Source of the DNA: Chitinophagales bacterium
GTDB lineage: Bacteria > Bacteroidota > Bacteroidia > Chitinophagales > JABDMM01
NCBI GenBank assembly: GCA_013001465.1
Contig: JABDMM010000141.1
Location: 1-38,874, forward strand
Reading direction: 5' to 3'
DNA length: 38,874 nt
The first letter of the stretch is position 1; every line of letters begins with the position of its first letter. Below are positions 1 to 8,252 of this stretch, in pieces. A model generated the notes under the pieces. The model searched no databases and was not told the origin of the DNA. It was given only the letters and a program-made list of their open reading frames with translations. The position numbers and the translations under genes are program-made.

Positions 1-1
1 C

Positions 2-64
2 GACGATGACGATGATGACGACGATGATGACGACGACGATGATGACGACGATGATGACGACGAC
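2..64 (+). repeat. Poly-aspartate codon tract (GAC/GAT microrepeat)
   Basis: Twenty-one codons, all GAC or GAT in irregular alternation, read in the frame of the truncated T9SS cargo gene. The tract continues past the left edge, so its full length is unknown. GAY microrepeats of this kind are prone to in-frame length change by slippage. Confidence 0.9.
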
Positions 65-337
65 AATGATTTCAACAATGGGAATAACAACAATCTAAAT
101 TCCTTCCACCAGATATCCCTGCATCCAAATCCTACTTCTGATGTACTAAATATTAGATCGTTTAAGGTTGAAACCTTAAACATCAGGATTCATGATATTC
201 TCGGAAAAGTGATGTTTGAAGGTGAAATTGAAAATGGAAAACTTAGTGTTGATGTTATAAATTTCAAGCAAGGACTTTATTCAATACTTATTTCTGATGG
301 CGAGATCATTGATAATATTCAGTTTATTAAAAGGTAA
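2..337 (+). CDS. C-terminal end of a secreted T9SS type A cargo protein (5' truncated)
   Basis: The frame is open from the left edge, so the N-terminus and functional domain lie outside the window. What remains starts with 21 consecutive Asp codons, then an Asn/Gly-rich linker (NNGNNNNLN), then about 80 residues with the features of a type A T9SS C-terminal sorting domain: HPNPTSDVLNI, an IHDILGKV strand, a GLYSILI strand and a terminal basic IKR. In this family the domain directs export across the outer membrane and is removed during attachment to A-LPS. The acidic run probably acts as a spacer or a calcium-binding segment, but that is inference. The next gene follows after 85 bases on the same strand. 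Confidence 0.85.
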   Translation, partial: DDDDDDDDDDDDDDDDDDDDDNDFNNGNNNNLNSFHQISLHPNPTSDVLNIRSFKVETLNIRIHDILGKVMFEGEIENGKLSVDVINFKQGLYSILISDGEIIDNIQFIKR

Positions 338-422
338 TGCTGCTTAATGCATTCTGTTATAAAATAGAATTGCGTTAGCAATAAGAAAGGTTGGAAGCTG
401 AAATTCCTTATCTTTAAAGTGA

Positions 423-860
423 ATGTATAAGATCACTTTACTAAGCTTATTTCTGACTTTTTTATTACTGATAAGCTGCTCAGATAATAATGTCGGTGAG
501 TTTGATGGGTTCTATAAAGGAACGCTCACTGCAGAAGTGGAGTCTGTCGAAATTTTTTATGGAGATACCGTTGTTACCAACTATACAAAGGCGGAAACTT
601 TTGATCTCAGAATTAAAGGAGACCGTTATTTTACGCGCAACAGAAAAGGAGATTTCTTTGTTTTAAATGAAAATGAATTCCTGTTCGATCTGGAAGTCAA
701 TAACTGTTTTTATGGATGTGAAGCGATCTTGGATGATACCATGTCATTTCAATCTGAAGCCCATGTTCTAGTCCTGGAAGATCAGATCAAGTACACTCAG
801 TTTTATTTTTCCGTTGTCAATGTTACCGAGGATCGGGTGTTTAATCTTGTAAGAAACTGA
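423..860 (+). CDS. Small outer-membrane-type lipoprotein, function unknown
   Basis: A 145-residue protein with an N-terminal hydrophobic stretch and a lipobox (LLISC, Cys at about residue 19), so it should be exported by Sec and lipidated. The mature part is acidic and rich in alternating beta-type residues (GFYKGTLTAEVESVEIFYGD), like many small Bacteroidota lipoproteins with a lipocalin-like or beta-sandwich fold. No catalytic motif is visible. Two Cys (NCFYGCE) may form a disulfide. It stops 3 bases before the convergent gene on the other strand. I do not recognise the family. Confidence 0.75.
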   Translation: MYKITLLSLFLTFLLLISCSDNNVGEFDGFYKGTLTAEVESVEIFYGDTVVTNYTKAETFDLRIKGDRYFTRNRKGDFFVLNENEFLFDLEVNNCFYGCEAILDDTMSFQSEAHVLVLEDQIKYTQFYFSVVNVTEDRVFNLVRN

Positions 861-863
861 TCT

Positions 864-2693
864 TTAAAATTTCAAAGACTTTCCATTGTAATATAACTCT
901 CCATTTACAAAGACATCAATGTGATAAGTTCCTGGAACAACTCCTTCAATGTTGAGGTCCAATTTATGTAGTCCTTTGCATATGCTGTAGCTGATATAAG
1001 GTTGGTGGATCAAAGCGCCTTTTTGATCATATATTTTTACATCTAGAATGGCATGATCAGCCAATAATATATCTAATACAAGATCTTCGCTAAATGGATT
1101 TGGGAAAACTGAAGCATCGATACTACCTGAAACTTCACTCTTCGAAACTTCCACATGTTCCAAATCAACCTTCATTAAGTCACTCTTCAACAACTGTCCT
1201 GTGCTTGTATTGAGGTTTCCATCATAATAGGAAAGATTAAAATGATCGGGATACACGATCGGACAATGATCATTGGAATCTGATAATAAATTTGTTGGAG
1301 AAGGTTGTAAGGTTACCGGTGGTGGTGTTGTACGGTAATGCAAAGGTAGGTTGAAAGCATAAATGTCATCTCTCTTTAATATTAACCCATGTTCTAAAAA
1401 GTATGAATTGACTTTCAGTAAAAGATCTTTGAATAGCTGCCCGGTATGTATTCGTTTGAACTTACAATCAGTGATGACCGGATATAATGCATGTTTACCG
1501 TGACATACAGTATAAAGATCGCTGTGAATTCCTTTGTTCTTAGCTTCCACAAAAAGTGCTTCTGCACCAAACCCAAACCAGTGCTGCATTTGTTCCTGAT
1601 AAGTTTGTTGGTAAGAAAAAATATGATCCCAACTCCCATGAGCATTAAATACAGAAGGATCATTGGGATCCATTATATCCAAAGAAGTAAGAAATCCCCA
1701 AAAATTGACTACACCAAGCGGACGTATATTCAATGATAGTGCTGGTTCGAAGGTAAAATCATCGCTCAGGTTCCCGGGTGCAGGAAAACTAAGACCTCGG
1801 TAAGCCATTGCAACAGTGTCTAATATAGAATCCAACTGATCGGGATGTTCAAGTAAACCGGCATGTAACGATTGAACTGCAGCTGCACTTCCACCTACTA
1901 AAAAGGCACTTTTAGCATTTATATTCAGAGCATTTTGGTTTTGGGAAAGTAATTCCAGCAAGTGTTTACTATCATATGTGATCTTATAGATCATTTCCAG
2001 ATATGCATCGTGAACCAATTGTGATCCATTAGCTCCTTTGCTTAAACTCACCAATAGATCAGCAAATTTGTAATCCTGTGTAAGGTTATTATCCCGAAAA
2101 TTGATAAAGTCAGCGAGCACAGCAGAGTCGCCTGTATAATAAGGATTGGTTATAAAATCAGTAAGGACACTACTATCTGAAATTTGGGACCTGTCAATAA
2201 AAAACTTTCGGCTTTCATATGAAACTACCACGAAACCCTTTTTTGCAAAGTAGGAGCAGAAGTAATTTTGTAAACTTCCAATTATTCTTGATGAGGTAAA
2301 TGAGCTCAATGAGCTGAACATAATAACAGGTCTCAGGATGTGCGCATTTTCAGGCAAATAAAGCCTGCAACTAAGTACTTCATTATCGTCAGCACTGTTA
2401 CCTATTCTTCCAAATGCTTGTAAACTGGCATACTCAGAAACATTTACCAGTTTATAATCAAAGAGATCCGTAATGAAATCAGCCTTCGTATTGAAGTTTT
2501 TTCCATCACATGGAATTGAATCATTGTTACAGTATCCTGGAGTAAAGGGATTTGCAGCAGTGATACAGGGTTGTGCATATAATGCACTACATATGAATAG
2601 CAGAAATATTGTTGAGATGGATCTGATCAAAATTAACACTGGTAATGGTTTTATGGAAATTACTATAAATGCAAAGTAATTCCTGTTGTTCAT
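864..2693 (-). CDS. Secreted alpha/beta-hydrolase-like protein with T9SS type A sorting domain
   Basis: About 609 residues from the ATG at 2693. The frame stays open to a TTG at 2786, but that start would put 31 residues before the signal peptide and run into the divergent gene's upstream region, so I prefer the ATG. A signal peptide (FLLFICSALYAQ) is followed by a domain with alpha/beta-hydrolase features: a strand RPVIMFSSLSSF, a possible nucleophile elbow VGGSAA (GxSxA rather than GxSxG), and a late HGKHALYP segment that could supply the catalytic His. The C-terminus (FPNPFSEDLVLDI, then GTYHIDVFVNG) is a type A T9SS sorting domain. It is probably an exported esterase or lipase-like enzyme; the substrate is unknown. 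Confidence 0.75.
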   Translation of the reverse strand: MNNRNYFAFIVISIKPLPVLILIRSISTIFLLFICSALYAQPCITAANPFTPGYCNNDSIPCDGKNFNTKADFITDLFDYKLVNVSEYASLQAFGRIGNSADDNEVLSCRLYLPENAHILRPVIMFSSLSSFTSSRIIGSLQNYFCSYFAKKGFVVVSYESRKFFIDRSQISDSSVLTDFITNPYYTGDSAVLADFINFRDNNLTQDYKFADLLVSLSKGANGSQLVHDAYLEMIYKITYDSKHLLELLSQNQNALNINAKSAFLVGGSAAAVQSLHAGLLEHPDQLDSILDTVAMAYRGLSFPAPGNLSDDFTFEPALSLNIRPLGVVNFWGFLTSLDIMDPNDPSVFNAHGSWDHIFSYQQTYQEQMQHWFGFGAEALFVEAKNKGIHSDLYTVCHGKHALYPVITDCKFKRIHTGQLFKDLLLKVNSYFLEHGLILKRDDIYAFNLPLHYRTTPPPVTLQPSPTNLLSDSNDHCPIVYPDHFNLSYYDGNLNTSTGQLLKSDLMKVDLEHVEVSKSEVSGSIDASVFPNPFSEDLVLDILLADHAILDVKIYDQKGALIHQPYISYSICKGLHKLDLNIEGVVPGTYHIDVFVNGELYYNGKSLKF

Positions 2694-2792
2694 AGCGTAA
2701 TAAAAATAATAAATTAATATATAAATCTGATATTCATTACAGTTTAAGTTCAAACGAAGTTTTCTGTTATCTTTAAAAAGAAACAATTAGTT

Positions 2793-3173
2793 ATGGCTTA
2801 TCATTTAGTGAATTGGTTTGAAATACCGGCTCTGGATATTGAAAGAGCTAAAAAATTCTATACCGGGATTTTTTCATGTGGAGATTTTACTGATATGCAA
2901 ATGGGAACACATAAAATGGCAATATTCCCTATGCCGGAGGACACTGAAAATAGCGGAGTAACAGGAGCAATTATCCAGGGAGATGAATACCAACCCAATG
3001 AAAACGGTACAACGGTTTATTTTGGAGTTGATGATTGTTCCGAAGAGTTATCTAAGGTGGAAGATAATGGAGGAAAAATTGTTCATGAGAAAAAAGCAAT
3101 AGGAGAGCACGGCTTCGTTGCGCACTTTATAGATACTGAAGGCAACAGGATAGCTCTGCATTCCAGAAAATAG
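2793..3173 (+). CDS. VOC family protein (glyoxalase/bleomycin-resistance fold)
   Basis: A 126-residue, single-unit vicinal oxygen chelate protein. The N-terminal beta-alpha motif NWFEIPALDIERAKKFYTGIF and the second half (TTVYFGVDD, then HFIDTEGNRIALHS) are the two beta-alpha-beta-beta-beta units of the fold. The family covers glyoxalases, dioxygenases and antibiotic-binding proteins. This short WFEIP subgroup is common in bacteria and mostly uncharacterised, so the substrate cannot be named. It has no signal peptide and should be cytoplasmic. A TATCTTTA element about 17 bases upstream of the ATG (2768-2775) resembles a Bacteroidota -7 box. Confidence 0.88.
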   Translation: MAYHLVNWFEIPALDIERAKKFYTGIFSCGDFTDMQMGTHKMAIFPMPEDTENSGVTGAIIQGDEYQPNENGTTVYFGVDDCSEELSKVEDNGGKIVHEKKAIGEHGFVAHFIDTEGNRIALHSRK

Positions 3174-3207
3174 CAGATGGACGGATAAATAAGTAAGGAA
3201 TTGGACT

Positions 3208-3215
3208 TATATTTG
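3208..3215 (+). promoter_or_regulatory. Bacteroidota-type -7 box of tRNA-Leu
   Basis: TATATTTG matches the Bacteroidota -7 consensus TAnnTTTG exactly and lies 16 bases before the first base of the tRNA, a spacing consistent with a short 5' leader. No clear -33 TTTG box is visible upstream. Confidence 0.55.
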
Positions 3216-3231
3216 CGAACTCAAAGCATAA

Positions 3232-3315
3232 GCCCAGGTGCTGGAATTGGTAGACAGGCATGGTTGAGGGCCATGTGTCCGCAAGGGTGTGAGGGTTCGA
3301 CTCCCTCCCTGGGCA
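3232..3315 (+). tRNA. tRNA-Leu(GAG)
   Basis: An 84-base cloverleaf: acceptor GCCCAGG pairs with CCTGGGC, the anticodon stem CATGG/CCATG closes the loop TTGAGGG with anticodon GAG, a long class II variable arm follows (TGTCCGCAAGGGTGT), and the T arm is GAGGG-TTCGACT-CCCTC. The discriminator base is A at 3315, as expected for leucine. The 3' CCA is not encoded and must be added by nucleotidyltransferase. It reads CUC and CUU codons. Confidence 0.96.
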
Positions 3316-3343
3316 CTCTTTCCTTTCGACTCTCAAATATTAA

Positions 3344-4051
3344 CTAAGGTATATATAGTTTCAGCTTGTTGAGTTCTTTATCAAGACGTCTTGAATTGGG
3401 ACAAATATTTTCAAGATGAAGCCAAAAAGATCTACTATGATTCTTTTCCTTTACATGTGCTAGTTCATGCAGAATTACATAATCGGCTAAATGGGTTGGA
3501 AGGAGCATCAGATAGATCGATAAGTTGATATTGTTGCTAGAAGAGCAGCTACCCCAGCGAGTCCTTGCTTTGTTGATACGAAGTTTGTTAAACCGAATTC
3601 CTGCATTTTCAGACAGGAACTTTAATCGAACAGGTAAATATTTCTTAGCGGAAACTCTCAGATGTTTTTCGAAGAAAGTAGAAATATATTCACTTACAAC
3701 AGGATCCTTTAAACCGAGATTTTCTGGATATTGAATTAAAGTTTCATCATCCTTTATGATGACATTACAAGAATTAATGTCGGAAGGTCTGAGTTTATAG
3801 TAATGGTCCAAAGATTTCCATTCGTAGTATGCATCAACAGAATACTGAGCTTCTCTTTCTTTCATCAATCTCAGCTTGTCCTTTATCCAGGGAGTGTTCT
3901 TCAAGACTACTGATTCTGCCTGCTCGACAGATAGGTATGGCGGATAGCTCACAATAACCCCTTTAAAAGGTTGAAGTTTGATATTTACCCGCTTACTTCG
4001 TGAACTCACACGGTAAGAAACATTGCCTATATTATGATAATGGATATTCAA
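3344..4051 (-). CDS. YgjP-like (DUF45/SprT-fold) zinc metallopeptidase
   Basis: 235 residues, near the usual length of YgjP/DUF45 proteins. The zinc-binding motif HELAHVKEKNHSRSFW (HExxH plus a downstream His before FW) lies near residues 193-208, and the preceding RINKARTRWGSCSSSNNINLS is the family's RWGSC signature. The N-terminus (RSKRVNIKLQPFKGVIVSYP) matches the family's opening strands. The only in-frame start giving this N-terminus is a TTG at 4051; an in-frame TAA lies 9 bases upstream, and the nearest alternative is a GTG 14 codons in. It is a predicted cytoplasmic metallopeptidase with unknown physiological substrate, divergent from the xse operon. Confidence 0.9.
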   Translation of the reverse strand: MNIHYHNIGNVSYRVSSRSKRVNIKLQPFKGVIVSYPPYLSVEQAESVVLKNTPWIKDKLRLMKEREAQYSVDAYYEWKSLDHYYKLRPSDINSCNVIIKDDETLIQYPENLGLKDPVVSEYISTFFEKHLRVSAKKYLPVRLKFLSENAGIRFNKLRINKARTRWGSCSSSNNINLSIYLMLLPTHLADYVILHELAHVKEKNHSRSFWLHLENICPNSRRLDKELNKLKLYIP

Positions 4052-4212
4052 TAAACTCGTTTAGATGTAAAACTAATGGAAGCTTGAAAAACAAAGTGAA
4101 AGACTAATCAACTTTTCAATCAAGTTTCTAACATCCATTATTTTAAGTGTTTTTCAACGGATAAATCGCACTTAAATGAATAAATTCGAAGAGTAGATAG
4201 AAGTTCGAGATC
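4052..4212. other. Divergent intergenic region between the YgjP gene and xseA
   Basis: 161 bases, AT-rich, no reading frame. The best -7 candidates are weak: TAAATTCG at 4181-4188 for xseA and, on the minus strand, TAGTTTTA at 4068-4075 for the protease. Neither matches TAnnTTTG exactly. Confidence 0.4.
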
Positions 4213-5640
4213 ATGAAGAGAAACCCGTCCGTCAGAGATGATCATATAACATTGTATGAATTATGCAATGGTCTGAAGAGGTATATCGACAAAAGACTAA
4301 AGAATAATCCGTTGTGGGTGATAGGGGAGATCAATAACCTTAAGAAGCACAGCAACGGTCATTATTACCTTGACTTAGTAGAGATGCGTGATGGTAAAAC
4401 AGTGGCAAAGATGCAGGCAAATATTTGGGGAACGACGTTAAGTCTGCTCAAAGAGAAGATTGGAGACGATATCGATAATATTTTAGATAACGGTAATAGT
4501 GTTCTTTTTCAATTAAGTGTTTCTTTCCATGAGGTCTATGGCTTAAAGGCGATCATACACGACCTGGATCTTAATTACACTCTTGGGGAATTGGAGCGAA
4601 AGCGACAGGAAACCATCGATAAACTGAAGAAAAAGAACTTGTTGGATAAGAATAAACAGCACTATTTGCCGGTGGTCGTGCAGAACTTTGTTTTGATCGC
4701 ATCCGAAGGCTCTTCGGGTTATAAGGATTTTGTTAACCAGATCGCTAATAACAGCAGTGGTTATCGTTTTAATTTCGAAGTGCTAAATACACTGGTGCAG
4801 GGAGAAAGGGCAGAGGAGGAGTTGATCCGCAGATTATACGATGCCGCAGAGTTAAAACATATGGATGCTGTCCTGATTTTGAGAGGTGGTGGTTCTAAAC
4901 TCGATCTCGAAGTGTTTAATTCTTATGATTTATGCTTTGCAATTGCTAATCATCCAATGCCAGTTCTTACCGGTATTGGTCATGAGACAGATGTCTGTGT
5001 TGCAGATTTTGTCTCCTATGAATCTCTTAAAACTCCTACCGCTCTTGCAGAGTTTCTGCATGACAGAGCGCAACGGTTTGAACAAAAAGTCATTGACAGA
5101 ACTAAAGAGATCTGCAGAAAGATCACGAACAAAATATACTCTCAACATCAGTTATTAGTAGAGCATAGAAAGGAAGTTAAACTTAGTTCCACATCGCTTA
5201 TCAGCAAACAAAAAGACTTTTTTCTTCACAGCGAGAAAGCGATCAGAGGCTCAAAGAAAAACCTATTTTTTAAAGTCGATAACTTAAATTTAGTTTCAAC
5301 AAAGATCTCAGCCAGAGTTAGAGAAATTCAATCAGATCAAAGTGTAAAGCTTCATAAAGCAGAAACGAAACTCAGAAGTTTCTCAAGTCTTCAAATAAGT
5401 AGAAATCATAATCAACTTACAACTATATCAAAACTGTTGTATAATATTCACCCGGAAAGACTAGTGGAACGTGGATTTGCAACAGTTATCATAAACAAGA
5501 AACTCATGACGAAAGAGACGGTCCTAAAAATAGGAGATGAGCTCATGATCAATGTATTCGACAAAGAAATAACTTGCCAGATAATTCAAATTAAAGATCA
5601 ATGGACATTAAATCTTATGAACAAGCTTTTGAAAGACTAG
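4213..5640 (+). CDS. xseA: Exodeoxyribonuclease VII large subunit
   Basis: 475 residues. The N-terminal OB-fold (LWVIGEINNLKKHSNGHYYL, roughly 34-53) binds single-stranded DNA. The catalytic core carries the conserved GIGHETDVCVADF segment with His257, Glu258 and Asp260, then the TPTA motif. Residues ~285-430 are a long charged helical region matching the coiled coil that binds XseB copies, and the C-terminal LVERGFATVI is typical. Together with XseB it degrades single-stranded DNA from both ends into oligonucleotides. The stop lies 40 bases inside xseB, suggesting translational coupling. It is the first gene of a three-gene operon. Confidence 0.97.
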   Translation: MKRNPSVRDDHITLYELCNGLKRYIDKRLKNNPLWVIGEINNLKKHSNGHYYLDLVEMRDGKTVAKMQANIWGTTLSLLKEKIGDDIDNILDNGNSVLFQLSVSFHEVYGLKAIIHDLDLNYTLGELERKRQETIDKLKKKNLLDKNKQHYLPVVVQNFVLIASEGSSGYKDFVNQIANNSSGYRFNFEVLNTLVQGERAEEELIRRLYDAAELKHMDAVLILRGGGSKLDLEVFNSYDLCFAIANHPMPVLTGIGHETDVCVADFVSYESLKTPTALAEFLHDRAQRFEQKVIDRTKEICRKITNKIYSQHQLLVEHRKEVKLSSTSLISKQKDFFLHSEKAIRGSKKNLFFKVDNLNLVSTKISARVREIQSDQSVKLHKAETKLRSFSSLQISRNHNQLTTISKLLYNIHPERLVERGFATVIINKKLMTKETVLKIGDELMINVFDKEITCQIIQIKDQWTLNLMNKLLKD

Positions 5641-5795
5641 AAAAGATAGTTGAAGAACTGGAAAATGAACAGGTAACCATAGACCAGCTTGCAGAGAAAG
5701 TAGAATCTGCTTCCGAGTTACTCAATTATTGCCGGGATAAACTTCGTAAAACTGAGAGTAAAGTAAACGAGATCATCGATAAAATGGAGCAATAG
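5601..5795 (+). CDS. xseB: Exodeoxyribonuclease VII small subunit
   Basis: 64 residues, typical of the family. The signature YEQAFERLEKIVEELENE at residues ~6-23 and the second helix SASELLNYCRDKLRKTESKV form the helical hairpin that packs on the XseA coiled coil. Its ATG lies 40 bases before the xseA stop, in another frame, so the two subunits are probably co-translated. The following gene begins one base after its stop. Confidence 0.96.
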   Translation: MDIKSYEQAFERLEKIVEELENEQVTIDQLAEKVESASELLNYCRDKLRKTESKVNEIIDKMEQ

Positions 5796-5796
5796 C

Positions 5797-6654
5797 ATGA
5801 CTTCTACTATTCGAATCGCCGGTGTAGATGAGCATTTTAACGCTCCATGGCACATTGGTATAAATAGTGGTTCTTTTATGGATCACAACATTGCTGTGGA
5901 ATGGTATACCGCATACGGAGGTAGCGGTGAAATGTCAAAATTACTCCGAGATAACAAAGTGGATGTCTGTGTTCTCCTTACTGAAGGAATTATTACCGAT
6001 ATTATAAATGGTAATCCTTCGAAGATCGTTGGCAATTATATTCAATCTCCTCTTACCTGGGGAGTCCATTCAGGAGCCAGTAATCCTCTGGATAACTATA
6101 ATGATGCCTTCTCTGGTAAATATGCTATTTCCAGGAAAGGCTCCGGTTCACACCTCATGCCTATCGTAGATGCTATTACTAAAGGTAAAACAGTATCTCA
6201 GGATCAGTTCGTCGTTGTTGGGAATCTCGATGGAGCGCTTCAATCATTGTCCAAAAATGAAACAGATGTTTTTTATTGGGAGAAGTTTACCACAAAACCT
6301 TATGTCGATAATGGTACTTTAAAACGAATCGGTGAATACAATTCGCCATGGCCATGTTTTACCATCGCAGCAACGGAGTTAGCAATTTCTACAAAGTCCG
6401 ATGAGATCCAAAAGATACTCTCTACCATTTACCGTTTAAATGAAGAATTCATGAGGTCTCCAGATTCTGTCGATTATGTATGTAACCACTACCATCTTTC
6501 AAAAGAAGATACTGAACACTGGTTTTATTTTACTGAATGGGCTTTGAATGACTATATAAGCTACAAGATGATCGATAACGTGCAGTTTTTCCTAACCGAA
6601 GCAGGTATTGTCGATAAAAGGATCGATCCTGAAAGGATGTGTTTAAAATTTTAG
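5797..6654 (+). CDS. Periplasmic-binding-protein-fold (NMT1/THI5-like) protein without signal peptide
   Basis: 285 residues beginning directly with the first strand of a type II binding fold (TIRIAGVDEHFNAPWHIGI). Further segments (DNKVDVCVLLTEGIITDIINGNPSKIVG, then RKGSGSHLMPIVDA, then NETDVFYWEKFTTKPYVDNG, then SPWPCFTIAAT) match a Bacteroidota family annotated as substrate-binding domain proteins. No signal peptide, lipobox or ABC transporter gene is present, so it should stay in the cytoplasm, perhaps as an enzyme or ligand sensor rather than a transporter subunit. It starts one base after xseB and its stop interlocks with the convergent gene over TTAG. Confidence 0.8.
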   Translation: MTSTIRIAGVDEHFNAPWHIGINSGSFMDHNIAVEWYTAYGGSGEMSKLLRDNKVDVCVLLTEGIITDIINGNPSKIVGNYIQSPLTWGVHSGASNPLDNYNDAFSGKYAISRKGSGSHLMPIVDAITKGKTVSQDQFVVVGNLDGALQSLSKNETDVFYWEKFTTKPYVDNGTLKRIGEYNSPWPCFTIAATELAISTKSDEIQKILSTIYRLNEEFMRSPDSVDYVCNHYHLSKEDTEHWFYFTEWALNDYISYKMIDNVQFFLTEAGIVDKRIDPERMCLKF

Positions 6655-7394
6655 AGGATCTGCTTTGCCAGGAAATCACTCTTTTGAAGTTCCCTCACAT
6701 GCAATGCCGCTAGCCACATACTTAAGATCACTGTAACAACAGAAGAAACGAATAAAATATTCATGTTAAACGGACTGATCATCATTCCAAGATCTTTACT
6801 CAGAATGTCGTTTGCTAAAATCAATAGCAATAATAAAGCCGGGATAACATAGATCAGTTTGTTGATATGTCCCAGAAAAGCAGATTGTACATATTGACTC
6901 TTAATCGCAGCTTTTCCAATCTCCTCTCCCTTAAATGAATCAACTAGCATCAATAATGATTCATTCTTCCTTTTTAAACTAGTGTATGATGTAAGAAGTA
7001 GAATTATAAATACCCAGCCACTGATTATGCCTATATCATTGATATGATATTTAATTCCCAGGAAAGGAAGTTGAACATAGGCGAAAGGAGCTGTTTGATT
7101 GTAGAGTCGATCGATCACTTTTTGTACTTCATAATCCTTAACAAAAGGTTCACCATATTTATTCAGCGCTCTTTCCAGAATCTGGTTTTGCTTTGAATTG
7201 AGGGAATTTGGATCTTTCTGGTAGCTTTCAACAACTTTTAGATAGCGGATCGTCTGCATGTTCCAGTTCAGAAGTCTGGAATTCCAGAATGTAGTGAAAA
7301 TAACTAGTGTAACAATGATCAATACGATAGACCATACACGATGCCTGCGGCAGCTTTCCTTAAAGTTATTTATGATTTCAGATCTTAGATCCAT
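6651..7394 (-). CDS. Four-TM integral membrane protein, function unknown
   Basis: 247 residues with four predicted membrane segments: VWSIVLIIVTLVIFTTFW near the N-terminus, GIISGWVFIILLLTSYTSL, LIYVIPALLLLLILAND, and MNILFVSSVVTVILSMWLAAL near the C-terminus. Between TM1 and TM2 is a ~70-residue, mainly helical loop (SNSKQNQILERALNKYGEPFV region). It is the last gene of the minus-strand run and lies 8 bases after the lipoprotein gene. I do not recognise a family, and no enzymatic motif is visible. Confidence 0.75.
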   Translation of the reverse strand: MDLRSEIINNFKESCRRHRVWSIVLIIVTLVIFTTFWNSRLLNWNMQTIRYLKVVESYQKDPNSLNSKQNQILERALNKYGEPFVKDYEVQKVIDRLYNQTAPFAYVQLPFLGIKYHINDIGIISGWVFIILLLTSYTSLKRKNESLLMLVDSFKGEEIGKAAIKSQYVQSAFLGHINKLIYVIPALLLLLILANDILSKDLGMMISPFNMNILFVSSVVTVILSMWLAALHVRELQKSDFLAKQIL

Positions 7395-7402
7395 TGGAAT
7401 GT

Positions 7403-7834
7403 TTATCTGGTTTTCATTTCATATCTGAAATAGTCTCCCTCCGTGTATTCCTCTGCAATCAATGAATTCTTCTCAAGCAACTCAATAGACCATTCAAGAT
7501 AAAGGTTTGAATTTGTTGTTTCGTCTTCTAAGATAAACAAAACTCTGTCTTTATGTCTGTTGAACTCCCAGGTTCCTTCAAAAGTCGTACTGTCTTTCAA
7601 AAAGAATGCCGCATGACCATCCTTTGTAAATTCAACGTAGTCGATAAAATAGGAAGGTGTTTTAATGATGTTGTTTTCGTAGACTCTTTGATAATCCCAC
7701 GTATTTGCAAATCGTTTAGCGCGAGATCGAAAGCTGATCGAACCTTCTTCGTAAAAGCATCCTTCGAGACACAATGATGCGACAAGTAAGAATAGTAGTG
7801 TCGGAATGTATCTATTGTTTTGGAACAAGTTCAT
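7403..7834 (-). CDS. Lipoprotein, downstream copy of a tandem paralogous pair
   Basis: 143 residues from the ATG at 7834. An earlier ATG at 7879 would add 15 residues ahead of the signal peptide, so I prefer the later one. The signal peptide TLLFLLVASLCLEGC ends in a lipobox. The mature part (FYEEGSISFRSRAKRFANTWDYQRVYENN, split by a variable segment from FEGTWEFNRHKDRVLF and EEYTEGDYFRYEM) aligns along its length with the preceding gene. The fold is probably a lipocalin-like beta-barrel (TFEGTWEF strands). It overlaps the upstream paralogue by 23 bases, so the two are co-transcribed. Function unknown. Confidence 0.75.
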   Translation of the reverse strand: MNLFQNNRYIPTLLFLLVASLCLEGCFYEEGSISFRSRAKRFANTWDYQRVYENNIIKTPSYFIDYVEFTKDGHAAFFLKDSTTFEGTWEFNRHKDRVLFILEDETTNSNLYLEWSIELLEKNSLIAEEYTEGDYFRYEMKTR

Positions 7835-8252
7835 ACCTGTATTTCTTATTATCAGTATATTCTTCAACAAACATTTCATCTTTCGATAAACGTTTTATGA
7901 TCCACTCCGCTTGAATTCTTATTCCAGCGGCTGAAGATGTCTCAGTAAGGTCAAGCAAAATTCGATCGGTATGATCGTTAAATGTCCATGTACCTTGTAA
8001 AATGGTATTAGAAAAAGAAGCAATAATGATCACCTCTCCATCCGATCCCATGTCAATGGTTTGATCTGCTTTGCTGAATGTAATGTCTACACCGTTTTCA
8101 AGCACCTTATTATACACCCATATGTTCTCTATTCTCTTAGATGCAGATCGAAAACTGACCGGGCCTTCCTCGAACGCACAGCCATTCATTGTAAGGATCA
8201 CTGTGGCAAATGTTAATGAAAGATATGTTATGTACTTATTTACAGATCCCAT
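7812..8252 (-). CDS. Lipoprotein, upstream copy of a tandem paralogous pair
   Basis: 146 residues. The signal sequence LSLTFATVILTMNGC ends in a lipobox-like Cys, followed by AFEEGPVSFRSASKRIENIW. Shared positions with the downstream copy include EEG-(P/S)(V/I)SFRS, KR--N-W-Y--V-EN, the GTW-FN-H-DR(I/V)L core and the EEYT---YRYE C-terminus, so the pair arose by tandem duplication. Its start overlaps the PspC-domain gene by 13 bases. It is probably an outer-membrane-facing lipoprotein; the ligand is unknown. Confidence 0.78.
   Translation of the reverse strand: MGSVNKYITYLSLTFATVILTMNGCAFEEGPVSFRSASKRIENIWVYNKVLENGVDITFSKADQTIDMGSDGEVIIIASFSNTILQGTWTFNDHTDRILLDLTETSSAAGIRIQAEWIIKRLSKDEMFVEEYTDNKKYRYELVPKQ

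Noticed and set aside
2-64. Possible CRISPR-like or satellite repeat at the left edge
   Set aside because: The repetition is simply GAC/GAT codons in frame with a T9SS sorting domain; there are no spacers.
3127-3336. Minus-strand frame of 69 codons across the tRNA-Leu gene
   Set aside because: It spans a tRNA gene in antisense. Protein-like stretches over tRNA genes are a known annotation artefact.
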